Assembly (NCBI GenBank): GCA_900542045.1
Contig: UQMI01000035.1
Span: forward strand, 1-38,553
Direction: 5' to 3'
DNA length: 38,553 nt
Source: an uncultured Blautia sp.
GTDB lineage: Bacteria > Bacillota > Clostridia > Lachnospirales > Lachnospiraceae
Shown: piece after piece, positions 5,935-13,921 of the stretch
How positions within the stretch are numbered: position 1 is the stretch's first letter
How the letters are laid out: each line of letters starts with the position of its first letter
Notes under the pieces: generated by a model
Seen by the model: the letters and a program-made list of their open reading frames with translations, nothing else
Databases searched by the model: none
What the model was told of the DNA's origin: nothing
Position numbers and translations under genes: made by a program

Positions 5935-8499
5935 ATGAATTACGGCAAGAAGTCAATTTCCAAGAAACGGAAAGCTCTCACTTCCCGCTCATCCATGCTG
6001 GGAAAAAGAGCTCATGTTTCTTTTTTACGGGTTTTGCTTATCTCAGTCATATCCGTGGGCGTTCTCGGCCTGTGTCTTGGAATTGGCGCTTTCAAGGGAA
6101 TCATTGATAATGCACCGGATGTATCCGAAATCGATATTATGCCTCTTGGCTACGCAACCTTCATCTATGATTCCGACGGCAACCAGATCCGCAAGCTTTC
6201 TGCTTCTGATTCCAACCGCCTGCCAGTCTCCCTTGATCAGATACCGGAAGATCTGCAGCATGCAGTCATTGCCATTGAAGATGAACGTTTTTATGAACAT
6301 AACGGTATTGACGTACGGGGAATCATCCGTGCCTTCGTCACCGGTGTCAGCAATGGCTTTAACTGGACAGAAGGCGCAAGTACCATTACCCAGCAGCTTT
6401 TGAAGAATAATGTATTTACAGACTGGACCGAAGAATCTACCTGGGCGGAAAAATTTGTCCGGAAGTTTCAGGAACAGTATCTGGCCATCCAGATTGAAAA
6501 AGAAGTCGATAAAGATACCATTCTGGAAAATTATCTGAACACCATCAATCTGGGTGCCGGCGCTTACGGGGTACAGGCTGCTGCACAGACCTACTTCAAT
6601 AAGGACGTTTCCGAACTGACGCTTTCCGAATGCGCCACCATTGCCGGCATCACTCAGAACCCTACCCGGTATAATCCCATTGAGAATCCGGAAGAAAATG
6701 CCGACAGAAGGCAGCTGGTTCTGGACAATATGCTGGAACAGGGCTATATCAGTCAGGCCGAATATGATGAAGCTATGAATGACGATGTGTATTCCCGTAT
6801 TCAGGAAGCCAGTGCACAGACACAGACAGAGCAGAGTTCCGTCTATACCTACTTTGAGGATGAGCTGATCGACCAGGTTATTGACGCGCTTATGACTGTC
6901 AAAGGATACACAGAGACCCAGGCCCGCAACGCTGTATACAGCGGCGGACTGCAGATTTATTCCACCCAGGATCCGCAGATCCAGCAGATCCTGGACGAAG
7001 AATACGCCAATCCGGAAAACTATCCGGACTATGTGCAGTATTCTCTGGATTATGCGCTGACCGTTACCAATCCGGAAGGAGAACAGGTGAATTACAGCAA
7101 AGAAATGCTGACCCTCTATTTCAAAGAACAGGATCCTTCTTTTGACCTGCTGTTTGACTCTCAGGAAGAGGGACAATCTTACGTAGACCAATATAAAGCC
7201 TATGTCACTTCCGATGGCAGCCAGGTTGTAGCGGAGCGTGTCAGCTTTGCGCCTCAGCCCCAGTCATCCATGAGTGTTATTGATCAGAGCACCGGCTACG
7301 TAAAAGCCATTGTAGGCGGCCGCGGTGAAAAAACTGCCAGCCTGACCCTGAACCGGGCCACTGACACCACCCGCCAGCCGGGTTCCACCTTTAAGATCGT
7401 GTCCACCTATGCACCCGCACTGGATTCCAAAGACATGACTCTGGCCACAACCTACGAGGATGAGCCCTACGAATATCCGGACGGCTCGCCTGTGGAAAAT
7501 TCCGACCGTACCTACCGGGGCACAACAACGATACGCAGCGCCATCCGGCAGTCTGTCAATGTTGTTGCCGTCAAATGTCTGGAAGATGTGACCCCCCGTC
7601 TGGGTCTGGAATATCTGTCCGCGTTCGGATTCACCACCCTGGATCAGGAGAATGATGCCTACCTGCCTCTGGCACTGGGCGGTATCTACAATGGTGTAAC
7701 AAATGTGGAATTATGTGCTGCCTACGCAGCCATCGCCAACCAGGGCAACTATATCAAACCCACCTACTTCACCAGGATCCTGGACCGGGAAGGCAACGTA
7801 CTGATCGACAACACCACCCAGGCTTCCTCTTCCGTGATCAGGGAAAGCACCGCATGGCTGCTTACCAGTGCCATGGAAGATGTAGTCAATTACGGAACCG
7901 GTACGATGTGCCAGCTGGACAATATGGCTGTTGCCGGCAAGACCGGTACCACCGATGATTACGGTGATCTGTGGTTTGCCGGATATACACCTTATTATAC
8001 CTGTACCGTATGGTCCGGCTACGACAACAACGAACTGATCCCGGACGATTATATGAGCCGGAACTTCCATAAGATCCTGTGGCAGAAGGTCATGACCCGT
8101 ATCCACGAGAATCTGGAATACAAGGATTTCGAAATGCCTGCCACCGTAGAGGAAGCTACGGTCTGCTCTGAAACCGGTCTGCTGCCCGCTTCCGGCTGCA
8201 GTACCATCACCGAGTATTTCGATGTAAATACTCTGCCCACAGAGCGCTGTACAGAACACTATTATGTACCTACTCCGGTTCCGGAATACGATGACGATGA
8301 AGAAGAGGAAGATCCCGATGCAACTCCGACTCCTTCTGTGACTGACACACCGGAAGACCCAAGCATCACAGATCCGCCGGAACCAACGGATGTTCCGCCT
8401 TCTACTGATCCGGATGATCCTTCGGATCCCGGAACAGAAGATCCCGGCATAGAGGATCCCGGCGATGGCACCGACGAAAACCCGGATGCTCCGCTGTAA
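5935..8499 (+). CDS. Class A penicillin-binding protein (PBP1A type)
   Basis: A bifunctional peptidoglycan synthase (854 aa) anchored by one membrane helix (about residues 30-52). The GT51 glycosyltransferase domain carries EDERFYEHNGID with catalytic Glu115 and ASTITQQLLKN. The transpeptidase domain has all three motifs: S484-x-x-K487 (in RQPGSTFK), S540-V-N542 and K669-T-G. After the catalytic core comes a long tail rich in Asp, Pro, Thr and Glu (from about residue 785), typical of clostridial PBP1 and probably disordered in the wall. AAGGAGGAG precedes the ATG. It is flanked by intergenic DNA and reads as a single-gene unit, with no clear terminator before the T-box promoter just after its stop. 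Confidence 0.95.
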   Translation: MNYGKKSISKKRKALTSRSSMLGKRAHVSFLRVLLISVISVGVLGLCLGIGAFKGIIDNAPDVSEIDIMPLGYATFIYDSDGNQIRKLSASDSNRLPVSLDQIPEDLQHAVIAIEDERFYEHNGIDVRGIIRAFVTGVSNGFNWTEGASTITQQLLKNNVFTDWTEESTWAEKFVRKFQEQYLAIQIEKEVDKDTILENYLNTINLGAGAYGVQAAAQTYFNKDVSELTLSECATIAGITQNPTRYNPIENPEENADRRQLVLDNMLEQGYISQAEYDEAMNDDVYSRIQEASAQTQTEQSSVYTYFEDELIDQVIDALMTVKGYTETQARNAVYSGGLQIYSTQDPQIQQILDEEYANPENYPDYVQYSLDYALTVTNPEGEQVNYSKEMLTLYFKEQDPSFDLLFDSQEEGQSYVDQYKAYVTSDGSQVVAERVSFAPQPQSSMSVIDQSTGYVKAIVGGRGEKTASLTLNRATDTTRQPGSTFKIVSTYAPALDSKDMTLATTYEDEPYEYPDGSPVENSDRTYRGTTTIRSAIRQSVNVVAVKCLEDVTPRLGLEYLSAFGFTTLDQENDAYLPLALGGIYNGVTNVELCAAYAAIANQGNYIKPTYFTRILDREGNVLIDNTTQASSSVIRESTAWLLTSAMEDVVNYGTGTMCQLDNMAVAGKTGTTDDYGDLWFAGYTPYYTCTVWSGYDNNELIPDDYMSRNFHKILWQKVMTRIHENLEYKDFEMPATVEEATVCSETGLLPASGCSTITEYFDVNTLPTERCTEHYYVPTPVPEYDDDEEEEDPDATPTPSVTDTPEDPSITDPPEPTDVPPSTDPDDPSDPGTEDPGIEDPGDGTDENPDAPL

Positions 8500-8518
8500 G
8501 GTATGGATCATTTTCTTC

Positions 8519-8547
8519 TTGACAAACCATTTGCCGGGAGTTACAAT
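8519..8547 (+). promoter_or_regulatory. Promoter of the T-box/trpB transcript
   Basis: -35 TTGACA (8519-8524), 17-bp spacer, -10 TACAAT (8542-8547). It begins only 20 bases after the PBP stop codon. Confidence 0.85.
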
Positions 8548-8552
8548 ACACT

Positions 8553-8823
8553 CAATAAACCAGTGAAGGAGAGTAAGTATCTTTTACATGGACATTTCAG
8601 AGAACTGTCGGTTGGTGCAAGACAGTATGGACTGTATCAGAGAATGGGCTCCCGAGGGCGAGAAGAACTTACAGTATTCGAGCCGGAGTGATACTCCGTT
8701 ATCAACGAAGCATATGTTAGTATGTATGAGTGGATGTGAAGACCGCATCAAGCCGGGTGGCACCGCAGGAGTATACAGCACTCCTGTCCCTGCAACAAAT
8801 ATTGCAGGGACAGGAGTTTTTTT
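8553..8823 (+). promoter_or_regulatory. T-box riboswitch, tryptophan specifier
   Basis: A T-box leader binds uncharged tRNA and then lets transcription pass a terminator. The signature T-box GGGTGGCACCGC is at 8755-8766. The Stem I distal loop GGTTGGTGCAAGACAG appears near 8608. The specifier region reads GAA-TGG-GCT with TGG at 8645-8647, which matches the usual GAA-codon arrangement and pairs with tRNA-Trp, in agreement with the tryptophan synthase gene downstream. The competing terminator is at 8780-8823. The specifier was read by eye, without folding; the T-box itself is secure. Confidence 0.9.
8780..8823 (+). terminator. T-box-controlled intrinsic terminator
   Basis: A perfect 16-bp stem (8780-8795 with 8802-8817), 6-nt loop, then a run of T. 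The left arm begins 13 bases after the T-box sequence, as expected for the antiterminator/terminator switch. Confidence 0.95.
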
Positions 8824-8872
8824 ATGTGACAGAAAAGCAGAACGTTTCATTCTGACTTTCCCATCACATAAA
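8821..8872. repeat. Imperfect inverted repeat directly after the T-box terminator
   Basis: TTTATGTGA (8821-8829) pairs with TCACATAAA (8864-8872), and CAGAACG (8838-8844) with CATTCTG (8848-8854). Its left half matches, in the same position relative to a terminator, the elements at 11286-11350 and 35380-35441. No gene is present between it and the trpB start. Confidence 0.65.
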
Positions 8873-8946
8873 AAGCGGCATGTTTCGTTCTGGCTTTTCA
8901 AAGACAGCCATTTATACAGGCAGCAAATCAGAAAGGAGATTTTATT

Positions 8947-10332
8947 ATGTCAAACACCAAGATTCCTTACAAAATCTATCTGGAAGAAAGTGAAATGCCA
9001 AAACAGTGGTATAATGTCCGGGCAGATATGAAAAACAAACCGGCGCCATTGTTAAATCCCGGAACCCACCAGCCCATGACCGCCGAGGAACTGGGGGCGG
9101 TATTCTGCGATGAATTAGTGCAGCAGGAACTGGATGATACCAACCCCTACATTGATATTCCTCAGGAAATTCGGGATTTTTATAAAATGTATCGTCCCTC
9201 TCCTCTGGTTCGTGCCTACTGTCTGGAAGAAAAATTGCAGACACCGGCCAAAATTTATTATAAATTTGAAGGCAATAATACCAGCGGAAGTCATAAATTG
9301 AACTCTGCCATTGCGCAGGCCTATTACGCCAAAAATCAGGGACTGAAAGGCGTTACCACAGAAACCGGAGCCGGCCAATGGGGAACCGCTCTTTCTATGG
9401 CATGCTCCTATCTGGATCTGGACTGCCAGGTATATATGGTAAAATGCTCCTATGAACAGAAACCGTTCCGCAGAGAAGTGATGCGTACCTATGGTGCTTC
9501 TGTAACTCCTTCCCCCTCCAATACCACTGAAGTGGGACGCAAAATCCTGGCAGAACATCCGAATACCACCGGAAGCCTTGGCTGTGCCATCTCTGAAGCT
9601 GTAGAAGCAGCTACTACACAGGAAGGATACCGTTATGTTCTGGGAAGCGTATTAAACCAGGTACTTCTTCATCAGTCTATTATCGGATTGGAATCTAAAA
9701 TTGCCATGGATAAATATGGCATAAAACCAGATATGATCATCGGCTGTGCCGGCGGCGGCTCCAACCTGGGCGGATTGATTTCTCCATTTATGGGAGAAAA
9801 ATTAAGAGGTGAAGCAGACTATGAATTCATTGCTGTAGAGCCAGCTTCCTGTCCCAGCCTTACAAGAGGCAAATTCGCTTATGATTTCTGTGACACAGGT
9901 ATGGTATGCCCATTGGCCAAAATGTACACCCTGGGCAGCGGTTTCATTCCTTCCGCAAACCATGCCGGCGGTCTTCGCTACCATGGCATGAGTCCTGTTC
10001 TGTCCCAGCTGTATCACGATGGTCTGATGAAAGCTGTATCCGTAGAGCAGACTTCTGTATTCCAGGCAGCCGAACAATTTGCAAGAGTGGAAGGCATCCT
10101 TCCCGCACCGGAAAGCAGCCATGCCATTAAAGTTGCCATTGACGAGGCTATGAAATGCAAAGAGACCGGCGAGGAAAAAACCATCCTCTTCGGTCTCACC
10201 GGAACCGGATATTTTGATATGTATGCTTATGAGAAATTCCATGATGGCAAAATGACAGACTACATCCCCACAGATGCAGATCTGCAGGTTGGCTTCGATG
10301 CCATCCCGAAATTCCCAGGAAATGAATTCTAA
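8947..10332 (+). CDS. trpB: Tryptophan synthase beta chain, TrpB2 type
   Basis: A PLP enzyme (461 aa) that condenses indole with serine to give tryptophan. Motifs are GSHKLNSAIAQAYYAKNQG with the Schiff-base Lys117, ETGAGQWG (TrpB2 has QWG where classical TrpB has QHG) and the phosphate loop GCAGGGSNLGG. Length and the N-terminal extension before RPSPLVRA also fit TrpB2. There is no trpA or other trp gene nearby, so the substrate may be free indole from outside. AAGGAG lies before the ATG. Expression is controlled by the Trp T-box upstream. It converges with the LysR gene, leaving only 15 bases between stop codons and no visible terminator. Confidence 0.93.
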   Translation: MSNTKIPYKIYLEESEMPKQWYNVRADMKNKPAPLLNPGTHQPMTAEELGAVFCDELVQQELDDTNPYIDIPQEIRDFYKMYRPSPLVRAYCLEEKLQTPAKIYYKFEGNNTSGSHKLNSAIAQAYYAKNQGLKGVTTETGAGQWGTALSMACSYLDLDCQVYMVKCSYEQKPFRREVMRTYGASVTPSPSNTTEVGRKILAEHPNTTGSLGCAISEAVEAATTQEGYRYVLGSVLNQVLLHQSIIGLESKIAMDKYGIKPDMIIGCAGGGSNLGGLISPFMGEKLRGEADYEFIAVEPASCPSLTRGKFAYDFCDTGMVCPLAKMYTLGSGFIPSANHAGGLRYHGMSPVLSQLYHDGLMKAVSVEQTSVFQAAEQFARVEGILPAPESSHAIKVAIDEAMKCKETGEEKTILFGLTGTGYFDMYAYEKFHDGKMTDYIPTDADLQVGFDAIPKFPGNEF

Positions 10333-10347
10333 ACCAGGCGTCTGTCT

Positions 10348-11232
10348 CTAGTCCAGTTCTAATAACGACCAGATCAGCCCTACGAGAATCGAATTTTCCT
10401 GATCTCTCCATGCAAGAGCGATCTCTATATTCAGATTTTCCAGGGCTTTTGGTCGTTTATAGATGAGCATGGGATTGCAGAAATGCTGACTCTGTTCCGT
10501 GATCAAAATAACCGCGTTGCCCAGCGCCACATCCAGAAGAGCATCCTCCAGGGAATCTGCGTGAATCACCTTTTTGGGGCGCAGCCCGGCCTGTTCCCAG
10601 ATCTGATACATATATCGATCCACCATAGGCGCTTTTTGGGGATGAACGACAATAAACGTCTGTTCATTGAGTTCACCAAGAAGCGGATCCTCCATACCGG
10701 CCAGGGAATGATCCGGCGATAACGCAAGCACCAGTTTGTCCGTACGGATCACACGATGCTGCAGGTTGGGAATATATGCAAATTCCTGCGGAAAACCAAT
10801 GGCCGCATCAATTTCATGGTTGTCCAGTGCCGATACGATATTATGCGGAGGCATCCTGACCACTTTCACATTCAGCTGGGAATACGTCTTTTTAAAGGAA
10901 CGAAAGGCAGGTATCAGGCTCATGCCCATTATATAATCCGGCACGGCAATCCGGATCTCACCTATTTTTCCTGTGGCAGTATTCCGGCTATGGTTCACAG
11001 CGTCTTCATAAGATTTTACAACGCGGACAATGTGGTTGTAAAAATCGCGGCCAGCTTCTGTCAGCTGAACAGATCGTTTTTTCCGCGTAAACAGCTGGAA
11101 ACCCAGTTCACTTTCCATTTTTGATATACTCAGACTGATTGCAGTCTGCGTCACATTCTGCTCCAGCGCCGTTTTTGTAAAACTCAGATTTTCCGCCGCA
11201 CTGATAAAATAGCGCATACTTTTAATATCCAT
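10348..11232 (-). CDS. LysR-type transcriptional regulator
   Basis: A 294-aa regulator with the LysR winged helix-turn-helix at residues 1-60 (MRYFISAAENLSFTKTALEQ and TQTAISLSISKMESELGFQLF) and a substrate-binding co-inducer domain from about 90 (EIRIAVPDYIMG through the IDAAIGF strand). A weak AGAGGAA site precedes the ATG. It lies downstream of the SDR and MFS genes on the same strand but is separated from MFS by a terminator-like hairpin and a repeat, so it probably has its own promoter. Its target is unknown; the nearby SDR/AKR divergent region is the best guess. Confidence 0.9.
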   Translation of the reverse strand: MDIKSMRYFISAAENLSFTKTALEQNVTQTAISLSISKMESELGFQLFTRKKRSVQLTEAGRDFYNHIVRVVKSYEDAVNHSRNTATGKIGEIRIAVPDYIMGMSLIPAFRSFKKTYSQLNVKVVRMPPHNIVSALDNHEIDAAIGFPQEFAYIPNLQHRVIRTDKLVLALSPDHSLAGMEDPLLGELNEQTFIVVHPQKAPMVDRYMYQIWEQAGLRPKKVIHADSLEDALLDVALGNAVILITEQSQHFCNPMLIYKRPKALENLNIEIALAWRDQENSILVGLIWSLLELD

Positions 11233-11285
11233 CCATTATTTCCTCTGAATAGCTTGAAAAATATAATTAAAATAGAATCCGGCCG

Positions 11286-11350
11286 CGCAGAATTTTCCGC
11301 CTGCGGCGGGTTGCTTCTGGCAGCATTCTACTTTCCTGTCACATAAAGAA
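11286..11350 (-). repeat. Terminator-linked intergenic repeat, copy A
   Basis: Read on the minus strand it follows directly after the hairpin at 11349-11385 and runs about 65 bases. It aligns closely with copy B (35380-35441), sharing the core CCGCCTGCGGCG (plus strand). The short word CCGGCCG occurs at both ends (11279-11285 and 11351-11357). Confidence 0.75.
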
Positions 11351-11385
11351 CCGGCCGACATGCCAAAAACGCGTGTCCGCCGGTT
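11349..11385 (-). terminator. Terminator-like hairpin after the MFS gene
   Basis: A 12-bp stem with one mismatch (11349-11360 with 11374-11385) and a 13-nt loop, followed on the minus strand by CTTTATG. It lies 50 bases after the MFS stop. Confidence 0.65.
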
Positions 11386-11434
11386 AAATTATATCATTCC
11401 TGACCATTTTGTCAAATTTTTCTTATCAGACAGA

Positions 11435-12628
11435 CTACCTTTTTCGGTTCAGCTCCGGAAGGAAAAGGGCTACAACCGCCATGATAACAGCTGAAACTGC
11501 CGCCATAATAAAGTACATATTAAAATTAGAACCTGCCAGCGGGGTAATAATATAGGTAGGAATAATAACTGCGCCCAAAAGCTCCAGGGTTGTCATTACG
11601 CCGCCCGCACTTCCGGCATACTTCGGACCAATTTCAGGCAGCAGCATGGGAAATGACATAAATGTCGGCACCAGAGCGCTGATAAAAGCTCCTGCAAGGA
11701 AAAGAATTACCGGTACCAGCGGAGACGGCGCTTTCCAGCCAAAGGCGGCACAGAGAGCAGCGACAACGGCACAGGTAACCAGCGCAGGTTTCATCCGAGG
11801 CAGTTTTGTAATGATAATCGGCCCTATAAATGTTCCGCAGAAACTTCCGACTGTCATAACAGAGGAAACCAGGCCTGCGGAAGCCTCTGTATATCCCCGT
11901 GACTGCAGGGCAGTGGGAAGGAAAGAAGTAAGCGCCACATTACAGCCCAGGAGAAAAGCCAGACAGATTCCGACAATCCATACATTTTTGCTCTTTAAGA
12001 CATTCTTCAGGGATTCACCCAGAGGAATGGCATTCGCCCCCTCTTCTTTGTTGGCATATGGTCCTTCATGTACAAATACGATCCAGAGAACGGCAACCAG
12101 AACAGCGGCAATGCCGGAAATCCAGAATGCAGTTGTCATAGACGGGAGCATGGCGGTGGTTGCTGTTCCAAGGGTCTGTCCAACCGTGTTTCCTGCCATG
12201 ATAATACCCATAACAGCGCCAATCTTCTGCGGCGCATACCATTCACCGATAATCTTGGACAGGTTTGTATTCAGAAACGTGATGCCCAGTCCTCCAAGGA
12301 TCATAGTTGCAAAGAGAGTCCCATAGCTTCTCGCAAACGGCCGCATGCAAAGACCGGCAGCCGCCAGAATCAACGCTATGGCAATCACTTTTTTAAAACC
12401 ATACTTATCCACCAGAACACCTGCTACAATTCCCAGAATAATAGACGTGATCATGGGGGAAGTAAAAATACTGGAAAACTGATTCGGGGTAATTCCGAAG
12501 CCTTCCATCAGCTGTCCGGCCAGAGGAGTCAGCTGATATTGAAAATAATTTCCGACAATCAGGGCAAAGAATAAAATAATAGCAATAACTGTATGGTAAC
12601 TGCCGGATTTGCTGTTTGTATTCTTCAT
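11435..12628 (-). CDS. Major facilitator superfamily transporter
   Basis: A 12-helix MFS permease (397 aa). The loop 2-3 motif appears as GVLVDKYGFKKV, and the protein divides into two six-helix halves around the cytoplasmic loop HEGPYANKEEGANAIPLGE (about 185-205). It resembles the CynX/NIMT and oxalate/formate-like MFS groups, whose substrates vary, so no substrate is assigned. GGAGG precedes the ATG. It follows the SDR gene by 101 bases on the same strand and is probably co-transcribed with it from the promoter at 13662-13690, suggesting uptake or export of the SDR substrate or product. Confidence 0.88.
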   Translation of the reverse strand: MKNTNSKSGSYHTVIAIILFFALIVGNYFQYQLTPLAGQLMEGFGITPNQFSSIFTSPMITSIILGIVAGVLVDKYGFKKVIAIALILAAAGLCMRPFARSYGTLFATMILGGLGITFLNTNLSKIIGEWYAPQKIGAVMGIIMAGNTVGQTLGTATTAMLPSMTTAFWISGIAAVLVAVLWIVFVHEGPYANKEEGANAIPLGESLKNVLKSKNVWIVGICLAFLLGCNVALTSFLPTALQSRGYTEASAGLVSSVMTVGSFCGTFIGPIIITKLPRMKPALVTCAVVAALCAAFGWKAPSPLVPVILFLAGAFISALVPTFMSFPMLLPEIGPKYAGSAGGVMTTLELLGAVIIPTYIITPLAGSNFNMYFIMAAVSAVIMAVVALFLPELNRKR

Positions 12629-12729
12629 TCGCAGAACCTCCGTGAGTATTAAGAATAATTATCAGGATACAGGAGGGTACCCCAATGGCTGAGACACCCT
12701 CTGTAAAACAGGCGCAGGGACTCTGCAGT

Positions 12730-13566
12730 TTATTTCTTCTCGCCGGCCACAGGAACATTACCCAGAATAGCTGACTGTCCATGTGCGTAAACATAGCCCA
12801 TTCCACCGCCTACATAGAGCAGCAGTCCTGTAATATAAGCAGAGAGATCGGAAGCGAAGAATAAAGCCGGGCCGGCCACATCTTCCGGTGTTCCCATACG
12901 TCTCAGCGGAACTTCCTTAGTGGCAATGCCATTGAAGGTAGCCTCTCTTGCCGCCTTCTCTTCAGGAGAGAACAGTTCATCCCAGAAAGGAGTAACAATG
13001 GGGCCTGGTTTTACACAGTTCACACGGATACCAAGAGGAGCCAGCTCCATGGCAAGATTCACGGTAAGGGACTCACAGGCTGCCTTTGCCATGTGATAGT
13101 CATAAGCAGGTGTCGTAGGATTAAAAGCTCCATTGGAAGAACAGAGAATGATCTTGCCGCTTTTTGCCTCTTTCATATGAGGAACCACACAGAATACCAG
13201 GTTGTATGTTCCGGTCATATTCACGTCCATTGTAATCTGATACCGCTCTTCCGGCGTCATAGACTCATCTCCGTCATAACTCTTTCCGGCAAAGTTCGCG
13301 AGGATATCAATACGGCCGAACTCTTTGATCGTCTCATCTACAATGGCCTGGCAGCTTTCTTTGCTGGCAACATTTAAAGGACCATAATAACGTGCCTGTC
13401 CGCCTGCCGCGATGATCTCATCTTTAACCCGGTTTCCTTTTTTTGGATTCGTTCCGCCGATAACTACAATAGCTCCTTCGGAAGCGTACAATTTAGCTGT
13501 TGCTTCTCCCATTCCGCTGGTTCCGCCTGCAACGATCGCAATCTGGTCTTTCAACATATCTTTCAT
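12730..13566 (-). CDS. Short-chain dehydrogenase/reductase (SDR)
   Basis: A classical SDR (278 aa) that oxidises or reduces an alcohol/carbonyl with NAD(P). The nucleotide loop is AGGTSGMG (residues 13-20), the NFAG motif follows strand beta-4 (ILANFAGKSY), and the catalytic Ser and Tyr-x-x-x-Lys lie in CSSNGAF and YHMAK. A C-terminal extension (GQSAILGNVPVAGEKK) goes beyond the usual end. I start at the ATG at 13566, eight bases after GGAGGT; an in-frame TTG two codons earlier lies too close to that site. It is first gene of a probable SDR-MFS operon, divergent from the aldo/keto reductase. The substrate is unknown; annotation as a fatty-acid or steroid dehydrogenase would be a guess. Confidence 0.9.
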   Translation of the reverse strand: MKDMLKDQIAIVAGGTSGMGEATAKLYASEGAIVVIGGTNPKKGNRVKDEIIAAGGQARYYGPLNVASKESCQAIVDETIKEFGRIDILANFAGKSYDGDESMTPEERYQITMDVNMTGTYNLVFCVVPHMKEAKSGKIILCSSNGAFNPTTPAYDYHMAKAACESLTVNLAMELAPLGIRVNCVKPGPIVTPFWDELFSPEEKAAREATFNGIATKEVPLRRMGTPEDVAGPALFFASDLSAYITGLLLYVGGGMGYVYAHGQSAILGNVPVAGEKK

Positions 13567-13608
13567 ATTCAATTACCTCCCATACATTATTTAAACACAT
13601 TATTAAAA

Positions 13609-13624
13609 TAAGAAAAGCATATGG
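13609..13624 (+). promoter_or_regulatory. Shared 16-bp motif, copy 1 (candidate operator)
   Basis: TAAGAAAAGCATATGG, identical to copy 2 at 13804-13819. It lies in the SDR leader, about 30 bases after the predicted SDR start site. Confidence 0.6.
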
Positions 13625-13661
13625 GATTCATAAATAAAACTATTGATAATTCGTTAACAAG

Positions 13662-13690
13662 ATTATAAAGTAGATATTTTTTAATGTCAA
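13662..13690 (-). promoter_or_regulatory. Promoter of the SDR-MFS operon
   Basis: Minus strand -35 TTGACA (13685-13690), 17-bp spacer, -10 TATAAT (13662-13667): a perfect SigA consensus, with about 90 bases of leader before the start codon. Confidence 0.85.
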
Positions 13691-13769
13691 TTACTAAAAA
13701 CAAATTGTGCACTAAAATAAATCACAAAATTTTCCATGTATATTTGTATAATTATTAGACAAATCAAGA

Positions 13770-13798
13770 TTGACATTTCCATAAATTATTAATATCAT
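13770..13798 (+). promoter_or_regulatory. Promoter of the aldo/keto reductase gene
   Basis: -35 TTGACA (13770-13775), 17-bp spacer, -10 TATCAT (13793-13798). The leader is about 115 bases long. Confidence 0.8.
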
Positions 13799-13803
13799 TA
13801 TAT

Positions 13804-13819
13804 TAAGAAAAGCATATGG
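13804..13819 (+). promoter_or_regulatory. Shared 16-bp motif, copy 2 (candidate operator)
   Basis: TAAGAAAAGCATATGG placed at the predicted AKR transcription start, 195 bases from copy 1 and in the same orientation. A protein bound here would block or modulate initiation. Confidence 0.6.
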
Positions 13820-13842
13820 AATGTATTGATACAGGACGAGCT

Positions 13843-13864
13843 CTGCTTATGCAGGCATAAGCAG
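13843..13864 (+). promoter_or_regulatory. Inverted repeat in the AKR leader
   Basis: CTGCTTATGC and GCATAAGCAG are perfect 10-bp arms two bases apart. It may be a regulator site or, in RNA, a hairpin in the 5' leader; the two-base gap is too short for a good RNA loop unless the closing pairs open. Confidence 0.55.
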
Positions 13865-13921
13865 CCGAAGCCCGCACCAGGATTCGTTAAGTGAATCTTA
13901 TAAATTGAAGGAGGTTAGAAC

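Noticed and set aside
6043..7191. A 382-codon minus-strand open frame
   Set aside because: Antisense to the PBP gene; no ribosome site or recognisable domain.
8821..8872. Second riboswitch or CRISPR remnant before trpB
   Set aside because: The segment is a single imperfect inverted repeat related to two other terminator-linked repeats; no spaced repeats and no known riboswitch core.
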